NCBI GenBank assembly: GCA_900109435.1
Contig: FNZT01000003.1
Coordinates: forward strand, 372,001 to 436,000
DNA length: 64,000 nt
Reading direction: 5' to 3'
DNA from: Ruminococcus sp. YRD2003
GTDB taxonomy: Bacteria; Bacillota; Clostridia; Oscillospirales; Ruminococcaceae
Under the pieces are notes generated by a model, which searched no databases, was not told the origin of the DNA, and saw only the letters and a list, made by a program, of their open reading frames with translations. Every line of letters starts with the position of its first letter. Positions within the stretch are counted from its first letter, which is position 1. The position numbers and the translations under genes were made by a program. Below, in pieces: positions 62,258 through 64,000 of the stretch.

Positions 62258-63517
62258 TCATGCAAGCTCACGCGCCGCAAGCATTACACCGAGCTTTCCA
62301 CTGGTGTATGTTATGCCTCCCTGCATCCAAACAGCATATGGCTCGCGCAGCGGAGCATCCGCAGAAAGCTCTATCGAAGCGCCCATGGTAAAGGCTCCTG
62401 CAGCCATGATGACCTTGTCGGTATATCCCGGCATATCCCACGGCTCGGGTGTTACAAATGCGTCAACGGGAGCTCCTGCCTGTATGCCGCGGCAGAATGC
62501 ACAAAGCTTTTCCTCGTTGCCGAGCCTGATGGCTGTGATGATGTCACCTCTCGGGTCGTCCTTACGCGGCGAACACTCGTAGCCGAGCATTGTGAAGAGC
62601 TCGCTCGCAAACGCCGATGTTTTGAGCGCCGCTGCTACCACGTCCGGAGCCATGAACAATCCGAGCAACATCTCACGGTTCATTCCGAGCGTACAGCCGA
62701 CTTCCTTTCCCATTCCCACGCAGGTGAGTCTGTAGGAGCACAGCTCCACCAGGTCTGCTCTTCCCGCGATATATCCGCCTGTACGGGCGATACCGCCGCC
62801 TGCGTTCTTGATGAGCGAACCGATGATGATATCAGCTCCTGCCTCCGAGGGCTCTCGGGTCTCTACGAACTCGCCGTAGCAGTTGTCTACCATAACAATA
62901 GCATCGGGGGCGCCCTTCCTTATCGCCTTTACCATTTTCTCAATGTCCGCAACAGTGAAGGCGGGACGCAGCGAATACCCGCGTGAACGCTGGATATACG
63001 CTACCTTTGCTCCTCTGACAGCTTCGGTGATACGCTCGAAGTCGGGAGTTCCGTCAGCGAGAAGGTCTACCTGTCCGTACTCGACGCCGTAGTCCATGAG
63101 TGAGCCGTTCCCCTTCTCACCCGCGATGCCGATGACCTCCTCAAGCGTGTCGTAAGGCTTGCCAGTGACGGAAACTATCTTGTCTCCCGTGCGCAGAACG
63201 CCGAACAGCGCCGTTGAGAGCGCGTGCGTACCCGATACGAAATTGAAGCGCACAAGAGCATCCTCTGTGCCGAGTACCTGCGCGAAAACTTTATCTATGA
63301 CATCTCTGCCGACATCTCCGTAGCCATAGCCTGTCGAACCGTAGAAGCACGGCTCGCTGACGCGGTTGTCCGCAAACGCTTTCAGCACCTTAGCTCCGCA
63401 GTATTCAGCCACGGAGTCTATCCTTTCAAACGCTTCGCGGCAGTTCTCCTCCGCCTGCTGAGCGAGCTCCATGAGCTTGTCGTCAAATCCGTATATATCC
63501 TTTATCCCGTTATTCAT
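62258..63517 (-). CDS. Methionine gamma-lyase family PLP enzyme (YnbB/aluminium-resistance type)
   Basis: A 419-aa fold-type I PLP enzyme. The likely PLP lysine is in IIGSLIKNAGGGIA, the preceding Asp is in VMVDNCYGEFVE, and the glycine-rich cofactor region is FVSGTHALSTALFGVL. Length and the opening GSTGYGYGDVGRDVIDKVFA fit the methionine gamma-lyase family proteins annotated as aluminium resistance or YnbB, whose physiological substrate is unresolved. ATG 63517 follows GAAAGGA by 8 nt. It lies 15 nt after the acetyltransferase stop, so the two are co-transcribed. Confidence 0.92.
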   Translation of the reverse strand: MNNGIKDIYGFDDKLMELAQQAEENCREAFERIDSVAEYCGAKVLKAFADNRVSEPCFYGSTGYGYGDVGRDVIDKVFAQVLGTEDALVRFNFVSGTHALSTALFGVLRTGDKIVSVTGKPYDTLEEVIGIAGEKGNGSLMDYGVEYGQVDLLADGTPDFERITEAVRGAKVAYIQRSRGYSLRPAFTVADIEKMVKAIRKGAPDAIVMVDNCYGEFVETREPSEAGADIIIGSLIKNAGGGIARTGGYIAGRADLVELCSYRLTCVGMGKEVGCTLGMNREMLLGLFMAPDVVAAALKTSAFASELFTMLGYECSPRKDDPRGDIITAIRLGNEEKLCAFCRGIQAGAPVDAFVTPEPWDMPGYTDKVIMAAGAFTMGASIELSADAPLREPYAVWMQGGITYTSGKLGVMLAARELA

Positions 63518-63532
63518 CAAAACTATCCTTTC

Positions 63533-64000
63533 TCAGTTCATTATGCCCTTTGTCACGCTGTCCTTCTCAACGTCGATACGCTCGAGGACGACTTCGTGCT
63601 CGACCTCGCGGAAACCTATCTCACGATAAAAGCTCACTCTTACATCAAGCGCGAGAAGGAAGGCTCTCTTGCCGTTGTTATTAAGGAAAAGAGCGAGCCA
63701 TTTCAAAAACTCGCGCGCATAGCCGCTTCCGCGAGCCGAGACCTTGGTCGCGACCTGTCCTATCAGTGCTTCGTTGCCGATATCGAAAACGATAGAAGCT
63801 GTAGTACAGTCACGGTAGGTGAATACGCGGCTGATACCATGTCGGCAGCGGTGAGACGTATCGGTGTACCACAGTGAAAAGTCCGCAATATTCGGGAATC
63901 CCTCACTCAGTATCTGGTATACATCGGGGAGATAGGGGTCAAAGTCGACGTATTCTTCCGCAAATTTGTAGCTGTCTTTGTCTGGAACGAGCTCGAATAC
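63533..64000 (-). CDS. GNAT-family N-acetyltransferase (5' end beyond window)
   Basis: A minus-strand reading frame open to the right edge with 155 codons in view. It contains a GNAT acetyl-CoA motif (GQVATKVSARGSGYAREFL) and the typical C-terminal pattern ALDVRVSFYREIGFREVE. The start lies outside the window. It directly precedes the methionine gamma-lyase-like gene, suggesting shared transcription. Acceptor substrate unknown. Confidence 0.88.
   Translation of the reverse strand, partial: VFELVPDKDSYKFAEEYVDFDPYLPDVYQILSEGFPNIADFSLWYTDTSHRCRHGISRVFTYRDCTTASIVFDIGNEALIGQVATKVSARGSGYAREFLKWLALFLNNNGKRAFLLALDVRVSFYREIGFREVEHEVVLERIDVEKDSVTKGIMN

Noticed and set aside
63224..63877. 217-codon plus-strand frame at the right end
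   Set aside because: It overlaps the PLP enzyme start and the minus-strand GNAT gene, whose motifs are clear.

Overview
The window looks like chromosome from a fibre-degrading, cellulosome-forming Ruminococcus-type bacterium (Firmicutes, Oscillospiraceae). The evidence is eight intact secreted proteins carrying dockerin modules (four of them recognisable plant-cell-wall enzymes: GH53 galactanase, GH26 mannanase, CE1-type esterase, right-handed beta-helix pectinase-like protein), Thr-rich linkers, Gram-positive ribosome binding sites, Asn T-box control, and a PASTA-type kinase-like protein. The species cannot be named from sequence alone. The window starts inside secA and ends inside a GNAT acetyltransferase gene.

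Layout. 0-6.5 kb (+): secA (3' part), two related lipoproteins flanking a methyltransferase and hslO, then hflX. 6.5-16.2 kb: an Rrf2-type regulator, aroC and a DAHP synthase, an Asn T-box followed by asnS-lipoprotein-asnA, a GH53 galactanase with a ricin-like module and a dockerin, and cysK. 16.4-22.1 kb (-): a flavodoxin-ferredoxin protein, an ECF sigma/anti-sigma-like pair, and a GH26 mannanase with dockerin. 22.3-30.6 kb (-): the pyrimidine block pyrR-pyrC-pyrF-carA-carB, a small lysine-rich membrane protein and trmB. 31-40 kb: a CE1 esterase with an internal dockerin, then three ECF sigma/membrane-protein pairs, the third followed by an orphan solute-binding lipoprotein. 40.2-41.6 kb: phage-like remnants. 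42.0-48.97 kb: an islet bounded by a 54-bp direct repeat of the 3' part of tRNA-Leu(CAG), carrying an AraC/LacI-hybrid regulator, a very large multi-domain pectinase-like protein with dockerin, and an alpha/beta hydrolase. 49.2-60.0 kb: tandem ECF sigma / single-pass membrane protein / dockerin-protein cassettes, including a decayed dockerin-like gene and a sigma/anti-sigma deletion fusion. 60.1-64 kb (-): a pseudokinase with PASTA repeats, a methionine gamma-lyase-like PLP enzyme and the acetyltransferase.

How the parts fit. The strongest candidate for an undescribed system is the repeated module of an ECF sigma factor, an overlapping gene for a single-pass membrane protein with an extracellular stalk or sensor domain, and a secreted dockerin protein of no known enzyme family. 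Seven intact sigma genes and one remnant occur within about 40 kb. They fall into paralogous groups, and each group keeps the same length of sigma/anti-sigma gene overlap (4, 8 or 14 nt). This suggests duplicated surface-sensing regulators tied to cellulosome output, analogous in logic to the SigI/RsgI polysaccharide sensors of clostridial cellulosome producers but built on ECF-type sigma factors. That functional reading is inference.
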